A DNA stretch of 57,044 nt from Fulvimarina sp. (lineage in GTDB: Bacteria > Pseudomonadota > Alphaproteobacteria > Rhizobiales > Rhizobiaceae): contig PACL01000010.1 in assembly GCA_002700095.1 (NCBI GenBank), positions 1 to 57,044 of the forward strand, given 5' to 3'. Shown one piece after another: positions 26,169 to 35,077 of the stretch. A program made the translations under genes and the position numbers. The notes below the pieces were generated by a model. That model saw only the letters and a program-made list of their open reading frames with translations, had not been told where the DNA came from and did not search any database. Each line of letters starts with the position of its first letter. The first letter of the stretch is position 1.

Positions 26169-28685
26169 GTGACGCGCGTGGGCATCAGAGCCAGGATCAT
26201 CGCCGCATTCCTGCCGGTCGCCATATTGGCGCTGGGGCTCGGCGTCGTCGCCGACCTGACGATGACGGACGCCTTTCTCGCGGCGCCGCCGCAGCAGCAA
26301 CCGCAGCGCCAGGATATCGCGCCAGAGCGGCCGGACGTCTCGCCGCCGGTGCGGGTGGCAGCCGCCCTGCCCGTCCCCCAGCCCGTCGTCGATACCGTGG
26401 CGCAAACCTTTTCGGAACGCACGACCGGCGATCTCGATGCGGTGAGGCTCGCCGCCGTCGACTATGTCGAGGATGGATCAAAGGACAGCTACGACCGCTT
26501 CCAGACCGCCGCGACCGGCCTCACCGAACTGTCGTCGCAGGAGCGCGTCCTGGTCGACGCGCGCCCCGAACTCGCCGGCGCCCTGAAGCGCATCGAGACC
26601 GGCGTCGCCTCCTGGCGCTCGGCCGTCGATACGCTGGCCGGGCTGAAGTCCGGTGAGGACAAGGCCAGCCAAGCCGTCGCGGCGGCGGGGCCGCTGGCGG
26701 TCTCGGCGATGTCCGACGTCATCAAGCTCGCCTGGCGGGCCTTCGACATCGAGGCGCTCTACCACGCGACGGCGACCTTCGAATCGCTGAATGCCAGCCT
26801 CGTCTCCGCCGAGCGCTTCCTGCGCACCGCCGACCGCGCTGCCTTCGACGTTGCCCAGTCGAAGCTGAACGAGGCGGTCGGCCGGCACGCCGCGATGACC
26901 AAGCTGATGACCGACCGGGCGCAGCTGGAGCGGGCGCGCGAGGCGCTCGCCCTGATGAAGGACTATGGCGAGAAGCTGACGGCAACGAAGGACCTCGCCG
27001 CCCGCATGCGGGAGCTCCGCTCCGGCCTTTTGCTCTCGGCGCCCCGAGCGGTAGCGGCCAGCGTTCTCGCGCTTCGGCCCGTGGCGGCGGCGGCCGTCGC
27101 CGTTGCGCCTCCCGTGGCCGAAGTGCCCGCAGAGGCCGCAGAGGTCGCTGCGCTCGAGGCTTCCGAGGCCGATGCAGGATCCTTCGAGCAAGAAGCAGCC
27201 GAAGCTTCAGCAAGCCCGGCGCCCGCATCCCTGTCCGAAGGCCGCATCGTCCTTTTCGGCAGCATCCTGATCGCCCTCGTCGCCCTCGCCAGCGGCCTCC
27301 TCGCCGCGGCGCGGACAGCGGCGCCGCTCGAGCGGTTCCGGGCCGCGCTTAAGCTGCGGGCCGCGGGCGAGGCCATGGGCGAGACGGACGCCCCGCTGGA
27401 AGCGGCCGGGCGCAGGGACGAGATCGGCGACATCGCCCGGGCCGTCGCCGAGATCGAGACGCGCAGCCGCAACGACAGCGCCACCGCCGCCGCGGCGATC
27501 GAGCTGCGCCGGTCCGGTGAGCGCGGCGAAGTCGAGCGCGAGACCGCGGCGCTCGCGGCCGAGCGCGCGAGGATCGACGCCGACCTCGACATCCTCTCCT
27601 CCGGCCTCGATCGCCTCGCCGATGGCGAGCTGACGACGCGGATCGCCGAGACGCTGGAATGCGTCCCCCATGTCGGCCAGAGATTCGATAGGCTGGCCGT
27701 CAATCTCGAGCAGACCTTCTCCTCGCTGCACATCGCCAATGCCTCGCTCGCCACCGGCCTATCGGAGATCTTCGAGGCGACCGACGACCTCGCAAGGCGC
27801 ACCGAGCAGCAGGCGGCCAATCTGGAACAGACCGTCGCCTCGCTCGGCGACGTCTCGACGGCCGTCGCCGAGACCGCCGAGGGCGCCCGCCAGGCCGAAC
27901 GGGCCGCCGCGACCGCCAGGGACACCGCCGGCGACGGCGGCACCATCGTCGGCAAGGCGATCGGCGCGATGTCGGCCATCGAGCAGTCGTCCCAGAAGAT
28001 CGTCAGGATCATCGGGGTGATCGACGAGATCGCCTTCCAGACCAATCTCCTGGCGCTGAATGCCGGGGTCGAGGCGGCAAGGGCCGGCGAGGCGGGCCGC
28101 GGCTTTGCCGTCGTCGCCCAAGAGGTGCGCGGCCTCGCCCAGCGCTCGGCCGACGCGGCCAAGGAGATCAAGCAGCTGATCAACGCCTCCAATGGCCAGG
28201 TGAAGGAGGGCGTCTCGCTGGTCACCGCCTCCGGCCGCTCGCTGGACGAGATCGTCGAGAAGGTCGCCGAAGTGAGCAAGCTCGTCGCCGAGATCTCCCA
28301 GCGCGCCCAGGACCAGGCGGCGAACCTCAAGGAAGTCTCGAGCGCCGCCGACCAGATGGACAAGGCCACCCAGCAGAATGCCGCCATGGTCGAGGAAACC
28401 ACCGCCGCGGCCCAGCAGCTGAAGGCCGAGAACGAGACCCTGGCGGTGCTCATCCGCAACTTCGTCGGAACGAAGGGCGGCGGGCCGGGCCGGACATCGC
28501 GGCCGGCGCCCTCGCGCCAGCCCGCAAGGCCCGCGCCGTGGCATGAATCGGCGGCTGACGACGACAACGACACCGTCCTCTGGAACGCCCCGCCGCGCCG
28601 TCCCGCCGGCCGGTCCCATGGCGCCGCGGTGGCCGCGGCCCAGCCCCGGGCGACGCAGGACGTGGATGGGTGGGAGGAGTTTTGA
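26169..28685 (+). CDS. Methyl-accepting chemotaxis protein with CheR/CheB-type C-terminal tail
   Basis: 838 residues from a GTG start preceded by GAAGAAGAAGAG. One helix near residues 8-30, a long helical periplasmic sensor region (about 50-320, HBM/four-helix style), an Ala/Pro/Glu-rich segment (about 320-357), a second membrane helix near 359-380, HAMP, and the signalling hairpin with [20 protein letters not shown] near 640-660. The last residues are DGWEEF, resembling the xWxxF pentapeptide that tethers methylation enzymes. Ligand unknown; it lies next to the betaine/glycine genes but is preceded by a separate 280-bp region. The GTG was chosen because upstream codons extend over unconserved sequence. 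Confidence 0.9.
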   Translation: MTRVGIRARIIAAFLPVAILALGLGVVADLTMTDAFLAAPPQQQPQRQDIAPERPDVSPPVRVAAALPVPQPVVDTVAQTFSERTTGDLDAVRLAAVDYVEDGSKDSYDRFQTAATGLTELSSQERVLVDARPELAGALKRIETGVASWRSAVDTLAGLKSGEDKASQAVAAAGPLAVSAMSDVIKLAWRAFDIEALYHATATFESLNASLVSAERFLRTADRAAFDVAQSKLNEAVGRHAAMTKLMTDRAQLERAREALALMKDYGEKLTATKDLAARMRELRSGLLLSAPRAVAASVLALRPVAAAAVAVAPPVAEVPAEAAEVAALEASEADAGSFEQEAAEASASPAPASLSEGRIVLFGSILIALVALASGLLAAARTAAPLERFRAALKLRAAGEAMGETDAPLEAAGRRDEIGDIARAVAEIETRSRNDSATAAAAIELRRSGERGEVERETAALAAERARIDADLDILSSGLDRLADGELTTRIAETLECVPHVGQRFDRLAVNLEQTFSSLHIANASLATGLSEIFEATDDLARRTEQQAANLEQTVASLGDVSTAVAETAEGARQAERAAATARDTAGDGGTIVGKAIGAMSAIEQSSQKIVRIIGVIDEIAFQTNLLALNAGVEAARAGEAGRGFAVVAQEVRGLAQRSADAAKEIKQLINASNGQVKEGVSLVTASGRSLDEIVEKVAEVSKLVAEISQRAQDQAANLKEVSSAADQMDKATQQNAAMVEETTAAAQQLKAENETLAVLIRNFVGTKGGGPGRTSRPAPSRQPARPAPWHESAADDDNDTVLWNAPPRRPAGRSHGAAVAAAQPRATQDVDGWEEF

Positions 28686-28841
28686 GGGTGACCGCCGGTC
28701 AATCCTCGGAAAATCGGGCCGACGCCCCATTGTATCACCGATGAACTCTCGCATTGCAGTCGGGGACCGACTGATTGCACGGAGCAGCTCACGTGGTATC
28801 GTCGACGCATTGTCAAAGTCGGAAGCGTACTCCACATTGAG

Positions 28842-28862
28842 TGCAACTGGTTTTTAGTTGCA
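28842..28862. promoter_or_regulatory. Inverted repeat upstream of hicAB, candidate operator
   Basis: TGCAACT and AGTTGCA form a perfect 7-bp inverted repeat around a T-rich 7-nt spacer, 36 bp before the hicA ATG. HicB proteins with a DNA-binding C-terminus repress their own promoters, so this is the obvious candidate site. Confidence 0.45.
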
Positions 28863-28898
28863 GGACTGGTCGGCTTTCGGCAGGTGGATTGCCGAAGC

Positions 28899-29153
28899 AT
28901 GTCACAGCTGGTGAAGCTCAAGGATGCCTTTCGCGCATGCCGCGGCCCGTACCCGTTCGACAGGTTTGAACGCATGCTCAAGCTCATGGGCTAGGACCAT
29001 GTCGCGCACGGAAAGACGGGCGGCAGTCGGCGGAAAATGTTCAACGCGACGACGGGCCATCTCATCGTATTCCACGAGCCGCACGACAACGAAATCGGCG
29101 CAGGAACGGTCAGTGCGATTAGAAGCGATCTGATCGAGAAGGGTTTGCTGTGA
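28899..29153 (+). pseudogene. hicA: HicA-like toxin gene interrupted by an in-frame TAG
   Basis: Reading from the ATG at 28899 gives MSQLVKLKDAFRACRGPYPF and on to LKLMG, then a TAG at 28992-28994, then DHVAHGKTGGSRRKM and FHEPHDNEIGAGTVSAIRSDLIEKGLL to the TGA at 29151-29153, all in one frame. The second part matches the HicA subfamily in which a tyrosine normally follows LGx before the GKTGGSRRKF motif; TAT or TAC to TAG is a single change. The toxin is thus probably dead, unless it is a sequencing error or the stop is read through. The TGA overlaps the hicB ATG (TGATG), the usual coupled arrangement. Confidence 0.8.
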
Positions 29154-29527
29154 TGCTGAACCACAGAGGATATCAGGGGGCGGTCAGCTTCGCCGATGGC
29201 AGGCTGATCATCAGGGTTCTCCACATCGAAGACACGGTGACTGACGAGTGCGACAGCGCTTCCAAGGCTCAGGCGCATTTCGAAGGTCTTGTCGACGATT
29301 ATCTGGACACTTGCAAAGCGCTGGGAAAAGAGCCGTCGCGGCCGTTCAAGGGCTCGTTCAACGTTCGCGTCTCGCCAAGCCTCCACCGCCGTGCAGCCAT
29401 GGCGGCGGCCGATCGTGGCCAAAGCCTCAACGCCTGGGTGGAGCAGGCGATCGAGAACAATCTGGCGACCTGCCATGAAGGGGACGAGACGGCCTGCACC
29501 GGCATGGCCCGACGTCTGTCGGCATAG
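29153..29527 (+). CDS. hicB: HicB family antitoxin
   Basis: 124 residues. The N-terminal HicB fold reads MLNHRGYQGAVSFADGRLII and HFEGLVDDYLDTCKALGKEP; the C-terminal ribbon-helix-helix is FNVRVSPSLHRRAAMAAADR-GQSLNAWVEQAIE. It looks intact while the toxin partner is broken, so it may survive as an orphan antitoxin or local repressor. A GTG one codon upstream (29150) is possible but the ATG overlapping the hicA stop is more natural. Confidence 0.88.
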   Translation: MLNHRGYQGAVSFADGRLIIRVLHIEDTVTDECDSASKAQAHFEGLVDDYLDTCKALGKEPSRPFKGSFNVRVSPSLHRRAAMAAADRGQSLNAWVEQAIENNLATCHEGDETACTGMARRLSA

Positions 29528-29591
29528 TCGGCGCCACACCGGTTCCTTCGCTGGTTTTCCATGGTTCTCTCAGGCAGCGGATTCGCCGCCC

Positions 29592-31106
29592 TCATTCCCC
29601 CCGCGGAAACCTCGCATTCTCCTCGACGACGTTGAGGTCCATGTGGTTGCGCATGTAGCGCTCCGAGGCCTTTTTGAGGGGCTGGTAGTCCCAGGGATAA
29701 TAGTTGCCGTTCCTCAGCGCCTCGTAGACGATCCAGCGCCGCGCCTGGCTCTCGCGGACCTCGGCGTCGAAGCGGGCCATGTCCCATTGCGCCCGCATCT
29801 TGTCCTCGAAGGCCCGCAGCGTTTCGGCATGGGCGGGATCGCCGGCAAGGTTCGTCAGCTCCTGAGGGTCGGCGTCGAGGTCGAAGAGCTGCGGCGGGTC
29901 GATCTCGCAGTGGTTGAACTTCCACCGCCCCTCGCGGATCGACACCATCGGCGCCTGCGACCCCTCGGCGGCATATTCCATGAAGACCGGTTCGGGACGC
30001 TTGTCGCCGGTCACCGTCGGGACCAGCGAATGGCCGTCGGTCCAGGGCATGATGCCGCCCATGTCGATGCCGGCGAGGTCGCAGAGGGTCGGGGTCAGGT
30101 CGATGGTCGAGACCGGCTCCTCGACGCGCTTGGCGGCGAGGCCGGGCGCGGCGATCATCAGCGGCACCCGGGCCGAGCCCTCGTAGAAGCTCATCTTGAA
30201 CCACATGCCGCGCTCGCCGAGCATGTCGCCATGGTCGGAGACGAAGACGACGATGGTGTTCTCGTCCATGCGGGTGCGGGCGAGGACGTCGAGGAGCGAG
30301 CCGATCTTCTCGTCGATGTAGGAGAGATTGGCGAAATAGCCGCGCCGCGCCCGGCGGACGCTCTCGGCGGTGATCTCGGATTTCGACGCGTCGTTGGCGG
30401 CGTAGAGGCGCTGCGAATGGGCGTCCTGTTCGGCGAGTGGGATCGGCGCGACCTCGGGGTCGAGATGGGCGCAGTCTTCGTAGAGATCCCAGAATTTCTT
30501 GCGCGCGACGTAAGGGTCGTGGGGGTGGGTGAAGGAGACGGTCAGCGCCCATGGCCGATCGTCGTGGCCGCGCGACAGGTCGTAGAGCTTCTGCTCGGCG
30601 AAGAAGGCGACCTCGTCGTCATATTCCATCTGGTTGGTGATCTCGGCGACGCCGGCGCCGGTGACCGATCCGAGATTGTGATACCACCAGTCGATGCGCT
30701 CGCCGGGCTTGCGGTAATCCGGCGTCCAGCCGAAATCGGCGGGATAGACGTCCGTCGTCAGCCGCTCCTCGAAGCCGTGCAGCTGGTCCGGCCCGACGAA
30801 ATGCATCTTGCCCGACAGGCAGGTGTGATAGCCGGCGCGGCGCAGGTGATGGGCATAGGTCGGGATCGCCGACTGGAACTCCGCCGCATTGTCATACACC
30901 CTGGTACGGGACGGCAGCTGGCCGGACATGAAGGAGGCCCGCGCCGGCGCGCAGAGCGGGCTTGCCGTGTAGCTGTTCGCGAACCGCGTCGAGCGCGCCG
31001 CCAGCGCCTTCAGATGCGGCATGTGGAGGAAATCGGCCGGCCCGTCGGGAAACAGCGTTCCATTGGCCTGGTCGACCATGATGATGAGGAAGTTCGGGCG
31101 GCTCAT
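29592..31106 (-). CDS. betC: Choline sulfatase
   Basis: 504 residues, normal for BetC. Metal-binding NFLIIMVDQ (D12), the formylglycine motif C52-A-P-A-R in SPLCAPARASFMSG, GKMHFVGPDQLHGFEERLTTD, and VFVSDHGDMLGERGMW are all characteristic. It hydrolyses choline-O-sulfate to choline and sulfate in the cytoplasm, supplying the choline that becomes glycine betaine. The usual betICA partners are not adjacent. The ATG at 31106 gives MSRPNFLIIMVD; the longer frame to 31316 is low-complexity and rejected. Confidence 0.93.
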   Translation of the reverse strand: MSRPNFLIIMVDQANGTLFPDGPADFLHMPHLKALAARSTRFANSYTASPLCAPARASFMSGQLPSRTRVYDNAAEFQSAIPTYAHHLRRAGYHTCLSGKMHFVGPDQLHGFEERLTTDVYPADFGWTPDYRKPGERIDWWYHNLGSVTGAGVAEITNQMEYDDEVAFFAEQKLYDLSRGHDDRPWALTVSFTHPHDPYVARKKFWDLYEDCAHLDPEVAPIPLAEQDAHSQRLYAANDASKSEITAESVRRARRGYFANLSYIDEKIGSLLDVLARTRMDENTIVVFVSDHGDMLGERGMWFKMSFYEGSARVPLMIAAPGLAAKRVEEPVSTIDLTPTLCDLAGIDMGGIMPWTDGHSLVPTVTGDKRPEPVFMEYAAEGSQAPMVSIREGRWKFNHCEIDPPQLFDLDADPQELTNLAGDPAHAETLRAFEDKMRAQWDMARFDAEVRESQARRWIVYEALRNGNYYPWDYQPLKKASERYMRNHMDLNVVEENARFPRGE

Positions 31107-31402
31107 GAGGGCGGTCTTTCCGGCAAGGCGTTGGAGAGGCATCTCGTGACGGCCCCTGCGGCATAACGCGCCGCCCCCCGGGCCCGCAATGGGAGGGCCG
31201 GCGGCCGCGCAGCGAAATCTCCGCCGGCAGGCATGTCCGACCCGGCCGGCGGGCGGGCGGGCCCCGCCTCCCCCGACCTGGCCCTGGCCCTGGCCCTCGC
31301 CCTCGCTGTCCGTCATCTGCGGGAGCGATCGCCCGTATCGCGGATTCGCATTGGATTTCAGCGGCGCCAGAGGCTACAGCGCCGTCGAAAGGAAGCGGAG
31401 AC
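31107..31402. other. 296-bp divergent intergenic region with a short tandem repeat
   Basis: Lies between betC and the MATE gene and must hold both promoters. A CTGGCC-type hexamer is repeated around 31276-31306 (CTGGCC-CTGGCC-CTGGCC-CTCGCC). No clear operator palindrome or gene was seen. Confidence 0.5.
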
Positions 31403-32821
31403 ATGCTGCAGGAGAATCAGATCGCACCGGAGACGACCGCCGACGCAGTGCCGCCGGTCCCGTCCGGCCAGAGCTGGCTCGGCCATGCCGGCGCGACGGT
31501 GTCGCTCGCCCTGCCGCTGATCGGGGTGCAACTCGCCCAGGTGACCATGAACGTCACCGACACGGTGATGGTCGGCTGGCTCGGCGCCACGGAGCTCGCC
31601 GCGGCTGTGCTGGCGACCCAGGCGTTCTTCCTCATCTTCATCTTCGGGGCGGGCTTTGCCCATGCCGCGATCCCGCTCGCCGCCGGCGCCGAGGGCCGGG
31701 GCGACGCGCGCGGCGTGCGCCGCTCGATCCGCATGAGCGTCTGGGTGCTGGTGCTCTACGGCGCGATCGTGATGATCCCGTTGAGCTTCCTGGAACCGAT
31801 TCTTCTCCTTCTCGACCAGGAGCCGGAGACGGCCCGGCTCGCCGGCGCCTACATGGCCGTCGGCCAGTGGTCGATGTTCCCGGCGCTGATCATCCTCAGC
31901 CTCAGGGCCTATCTGACGGTGGTGAACCGGGCCTATCTGATGCTGGCAGTAATCGTCGCCGGCGCGCTGGCCAATGCCGGGTTCAACTGGATCTTCATCT
32001 TCGGCCATCTCGGCGCGCCGGCCCTCGGCATCGTCGGCGCGGCCGTCGCGACGCTCCTGTCGAACATGCTGATGGCCGGGCTTCTCGTCGGCTACACCGT
32101 CTTCGCGCGTGGGCTCAAGCGCTACGAGCTCTATGCGCGGGCCTGGCGGCCGGACTGGCCGGCCTTCTTCGAGGTGGTGCGGCTCGGGCTGCCGATCTCG
32201 GCGACGATCATCGCCGAGGTCGGGCTGTTCGCCACCTCCTCGATCATGATGGGCTGGCTCGGCACGGTGCCGCTTGCCGCCCACGGCATCGCGCTGCAGA
32301 TCGCCTCGATCTCCTTCATGATCCCGCTGGGGCTCGCCAATGCCGCGTCCGTGCGCGTCGGCATCGCCCATGGCCGGCAGGACAGGGTCGCGCTCGCCCG
32401 GGCCGGCGACACCGCCATCCTCATCGGCGGCGGGATCGCGCTCTGCGCCGCCACATTGTTCTGGCTGTGGCCGGAGGGGCTGGTCGGCTTCTATCTCGAC
32501 GCGGGCAACGCCAATTCGGCGGAGGTGCTCGCCACCGCCGTGCCGCTGCTCTTCGTCGCCGCGGTGTTCCAGATCGCGGACTCGCTGCAGGCAGTCGGCG
32601 CCGGCGTCCTGCGCGGCATGAAGGACACCCGCGTCCCGATGATCATCGCGCTGGTCAGCTACTGGCTGGTCGGCATGCCGATCGCCTATGCCCTCGCCTT
32701 CCCCCTCGGCCTCGGCGGCCCGGGCATCTGGTGGGGCCTCGCCTCGGGGCTGGCGGCAGCGGCGGTGATGATGAACTGGCGCTATGTGCGGCGGGAGAGG
32801 TACGGGCTGGTGGGTAGCTGA
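31403..32821 (+). CDS. MATE family multidrug/cation antiporter
   Basis: 472 residues with about twelve hydrophobic segments in two similar halves. NVTDTVMVGWLGATELAAAVLATQ and GVLRGMKDTRVPMIIALVSYWLVGMPIAY (read as parts) are typical of the NorM-like MATE family, Na+ or H+ driven exporters of cationic drugs. GGAAGCGGAG precedes the ATG. It stands alone, convergent with the clpP-like gene 20 bp downstream. Confidence 0.92.
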   Translation: MLQENQIAPETTADAVPPVPSGQSWLGHAGATVSLALPLIGVQLAQVTMNVTDTVMVGWLGATELAAAVLATQAFFLIFIFGAGFAHAAIPLAAGAEGRGDARGVRRSIRMSVWVLVLYGAIVMIPLSFLEPILLLLDQEPETARLAGAYMAVGQWSMFPALIILSLRAYLTVVNRAYLMLAVIVAGALANAGFNWIFIFGHLGAPALGIVGAAVATLLSNMLMAGLLVGYTVFARGLKRYELYARAWRPDWPAFFEVVRLGLPISATIIAEVGLFATSSIMMGWLGTVPLAAHGIALQIASISFMIPLGLANAASVRVGIAHGRQDRVALARAGDTAILIGGGIALCAATLFWLWPEGLVGFYLDAGNANSAEVLATAVPLLFVAAVFQIADSLQAVGAGVLRGMKDTRVPMIIALVSYWLVGMPIAYALAFPLGLGGPGIWWGLASGLAAAAVMMNWRYVRRERYGLVGS

Positions 32822-32840
32822 CCGGGCAACGGGCAGCCGC

Positions 32841-33449
32841 TCAGCGGACCTCGACGTCGCGTTCGGTCAGGATCCTGTCGATCAGCCCCCATTCCAGCGC
32901 CTCCTCGGCGCTCATGAAGCGGTCGCGGTCGAGGGTCTTTTCCACCTCCTCGATCGTGCGGCCGCAATGCTCGGCATAGAGCCGGATCATCCGGCGCTTC
33001 ACCTTCAGCATCTCCTCGGCCTGGATGGCGATGTCCGAGGCCTGGCCCTGGAAGCCGCCGAGCGGCTGGTGGACGTGGAGGCTGGCATTCGGCAGCGCGG
33101 CGCGCTCGCCGGGCTGGCCGGCCATCAGCAGGAAGGAGCCCATGGAACGGGCGGTGCCCATGCAGAGCGTGTGCACCGGGGAGGAGATGTAGCGCATGGT
33201 GTCGTACATCGCGAGGCCCGCGGTGACGACGCCGCCCGGCGAGTTGATGTAGAGATGGATCGGCCGTCTGGGGTTTTCCGCTTCGAGGAAGAGAAGCTGG
33301 GCGCAGACGAGCCCGGACAAGCCGTCGTTCACCTCGCCGTTCAGGAAGATGATCCGCTCGCGCAAAAGCCGCGAAAAGATGTCAAAGGAGCGCTCGCCCC
33401 GGCTGGACTGCTCAACCACCATGGGGACGAGTTGCATCGTGTCGCGCAT
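32841..33449 (-). CDS. clpP: ClpP-family serine protease (stand-alone paralogue)
   Basis: 202 residues. Catalytic triad positions are present: S102 in [12 protein letters not shown]127 in [16 protein letters not shown]176 in [37 protein letters not shown] is the ClpP N-terminal signature. It degrades unfolded or tagged proteins together with ClpX or ClpA. It is not next to tig or clpX, and the usual QAASMG is TARSMG, so it is probably the secondary ClpP that many Hyphomicrobiales carry besides the housekeeping one. Confidence 0.92.
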   Translation of the reverse strand: MRDTMQLVPMVVEQSSRGERSFDIFSRLLRERIIFLNGEVNDGLSGLVCAQLLFLEAENPRRPIHLYINSPGGVVTAGLAMYDTMRYISSPVHTLCMGTARSMGSFLLMAGQPGERAALPNASLHVHQPLGGFQGQASDIAIQAEEMLKVKRRMIRLYAEHCGRTIEEVEKTLDRDRFMSAEEALEWGLIDRILTERDVEVR

Positions 33450-33494
33450 CGGCGACCTCCGTTCGCTTCGGGTTCTGGAAAGGGTGTCGCGCCG

Positions 33495-33842
33495 TCAGGC
33501 CGCGCGCATGAGGGGCGGCCGGTTGGCGTTGGCGGCTCGAGGCACCAGGTTTTGCGCGGGCGCCAGGCTGTGGACGATCCGCAGACGCGTCCCGCCGCCA
33601 CCGATCGCCTCGATCCGGAACGTCACCAGGCTCTCGCCCGCCACGTCCTCGCGCATCCGGAAACGCAGCTCCTCGCCCGGCACGCTGGCGACGGGTTCGG
33701 GATCGGCGAGATCCTCGCCCGGCAGCCATCGTTCCCGGAACGCGTCGATCGAGAGCGCCCGCCAGACCTTCTCCGGCGGCGCATCGAGATCGACCTCGAA
33801 GACGAGTTCGGCGGCTTCGTCCTGATCGTCTTTGAGGGTCAT
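33495..33842 (-). CDS. SRPBCC (AHSA1-type) domain protein
   Basis: 115 residues. ELVFEVDLDAPPEKVWRALS, RERWLPG and VTFRIEAIGGGGTRLRIVHS are typical of the START-like AHSA1 fold. These small cytoplasmic proteins bind hydrophobic ligands; function unknown. The start overlaps the stop of the upstream arsR gene (ATGA), forming the common ArsR/AHSA1 pair. The longer frame to 34253 runs out of frame through arsR and is rejected. Confidence 0.85.
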   Translation of the reverse strand: MTLKDDQDEAAELVFEVDLDAPPEKVWRALSIDAFRERWLPGEDLADPEPVASVPGEELRFRMREDVAGESLVTFRIEAIGGGGTRLRIVHSLAPAQNLVPRAANANRPPLMRAA

Positions 33843-34153
33843 TGGTCCATGTCCTTCAAGAGGTCCCGGAGGGCGTCGATGCGGGCCGGCCAGTAGGCGC
33901 GGTAGCGGGCGAGCCAGCCGGCGATGCGGGCGAGACCATCGGGGTCGACCTCGTAGTTCACATAGCGCCCCTGCCGCCGTTCGCGCACCAGACTGGCATT
34001 GCGCAGCACGGCGAGATGCTGGGACATCGCCGGCTGGGAGATTGCCATGCCCTCGCGCAGGGTGCTGGCGTTCATCGCGCCGGTGGCAAGCTTCTCGAAT
34101 ATCGCGCGGCGGGTGGGATCGCCCAAGGCCCTGAAGATGTCGTCGTCGCTCAT
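33839..34153 (-). CDS. ArsR/SmtB family winged-helix regulator
   Basis: 104 residues. DIFRALGDPTRRAIFEKLA is the family N-terminus and AISQPAMSQHLAVLRNASLVRERRQGRYVNYE (helix-turn-helix plus wing, about 38-70) the DNA-binding part. There are no CxC metal-site cysteines, so it is of the non-metal kind usually paired with AHSA1 genes. A second ATG at 34159 adds two residues. An inverted repeat lies just upstream. Confidence 0.9.
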   Translation of the reverse strand: MSDDDIFRALGDPTRRAIFEKLATGAMNASTLREGMAISQPAMSQHLAVLRNASLVRERRQGRYVNYEVDPDGLARIAGWLARYRAYWPARIDALRDLLKDMDQ

Positions 34154-34162
34154 GAGCAATAC

Positions 34163-34178
34163 ATAAGCGAAGACTTAT
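34163..34178. promoter_or_regulatory. Inverted repeat upstream of arsR, candidate operator
   Basis: ATAAG and CTTAT arms around six bases, 9 bp before the arsR start. Short, AT-rich palindromes of this type are usual ArsR binding sites; the arms are short, so confidence is modest. Confidence 0.45.
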
Positions 34179-34212
34179 TCGGTTCGCAAGCGGTATCTGC
34201 GCGGCGTGGCGC

Positions 34213-35073
34213 TCATTTTCCGCCAGCGAGGGCCGGCTCGGGCGCGGCCTCACGGGAGGCCCGCCGCGTGCGGGCCATGCGGCGGGCGAGAGCGAGGCAG
34301 AACAGCGCCGTCAGGACGAGGACGATGGTCGGCGCCGGGGCGCTGTCGAGGAAGAAGGCGAGCCAGGTGCCGAGGAGCATCGACAGGAGGCAGGCGGCGA
34401 CCGCGACGATCAGCATCCAGCCGAAGCTGCGCACGATCAGGAAGGCGATCGCGCCGGGGGTGACGAGCAGCGCCACGGCGAGGATGAGGCCGACGGAGGT
34501 GAGCGTGGCGACGACGGTCAGGGAGAGCGCGGCGAGGAGGCCGTAATGGAGGATGCCGGTCCTGAGGCCGGACGCCCTCGCCTGCGCCGGGTCGAAGGCG
34601 TGGAGGAGGAGGTCCTTCCATTTCAGGAGGAGGGCCAGCGTGACCGCGAGCGCGATGGCCCCGGCAGTGAGGAGGTCGTCGAGCCCGATCGCCAGCATGT
34701 TGCCGAAGAGGACGTGGTCGAGATGCTCGTTGGTCGGGAAGGCGGTGTAGAGAATGATGCCGATGCCGAACATGCCGGAGAAGACGACGCCCATCACCGT
34801 GTCCTGCTTCACCCGGCTGTTGTCGGAGAGATAGCCGGTGAGGAGGGCGCAGCCCATGCCGGCGGCGAAGGCGCCGACGATCAGCGGGATGCCGAGGATC
34901 CAGGACAGGACGACGCCGGGCAGGATGGCGTGGCTGACGGCGTCGCCCATCAGCGCCCAGCCCTTGAGGACGAGGAAGCAGGACAAGAGCGCCGTCGGCA
35001 CGGCGACGATCAGGCAGATCAGGAAGGCGTTCTGCATGAAGGCGAACTGGAAGGGCTGAAGCAGCGTCTCCAT
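34213..35073 (-). CDS. sitD: Mn/Fe(II) ABC transporter permease SitD
   Basis: 286 residues with about eight hydrophobic helices; SCFLVLKGWALMGDAVSHAILPGVVLSW (read in parts) is the characteristic metal-ABC permease segment of the ABC-3 family. Forms a heterodimeric channel with SitC. Starts 4 bp after the sitC stop. Last gene of the sit operon. Confidence 0.92.
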   Translation of the reverse strand: METLLQPFQFAFMQNAFLICLIVAVPTALLSCFLVLKGWALMGDAVSHAILPGVVLSWILGIPLIVGAFAAGMGCALLTGYLSDNSRVKQDTVMGVVFSGMFGIGIILYTAFPTNEHLDHVLFGNMLAIGLDDLLTAGAIALAVTLALLLKWKDLLLHAFDPAQARASGLRTGILHYGLLAALSLTVVATLTSVGLILAVALLVTPGAIAFLIVRSFGWMLIVAVAACLLSMLLGTWLAFFLDSAPAPTIVLVLTALFCLALARRMARTRRASREAAPEPALAGGK

Positions 35074-35077
35074 GGGC

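Noticed and set aside
24354..26405. A 683-residue version of the DadA-like protein
   Set aside because: The extra 254 codons read through the glycine riboswitch and have no homology features; the ATG at 25643 has a good ribosome site and gives the FAD motif at residue 8.
26963..28987. 674-codon Ser/Ala-rich frame antisense to the chemoreceptor
   Set aside because: Complement of a coiled-coil coding sequence; no recognisable protein family.
31117..31316. N-terminal extension of BetC up to 31316
   Set aside because: Encodes Gly/Arg/Ala low-complexity sequence from a GGCCCT tandem repeat; the sulfatase fold starts at 31106.
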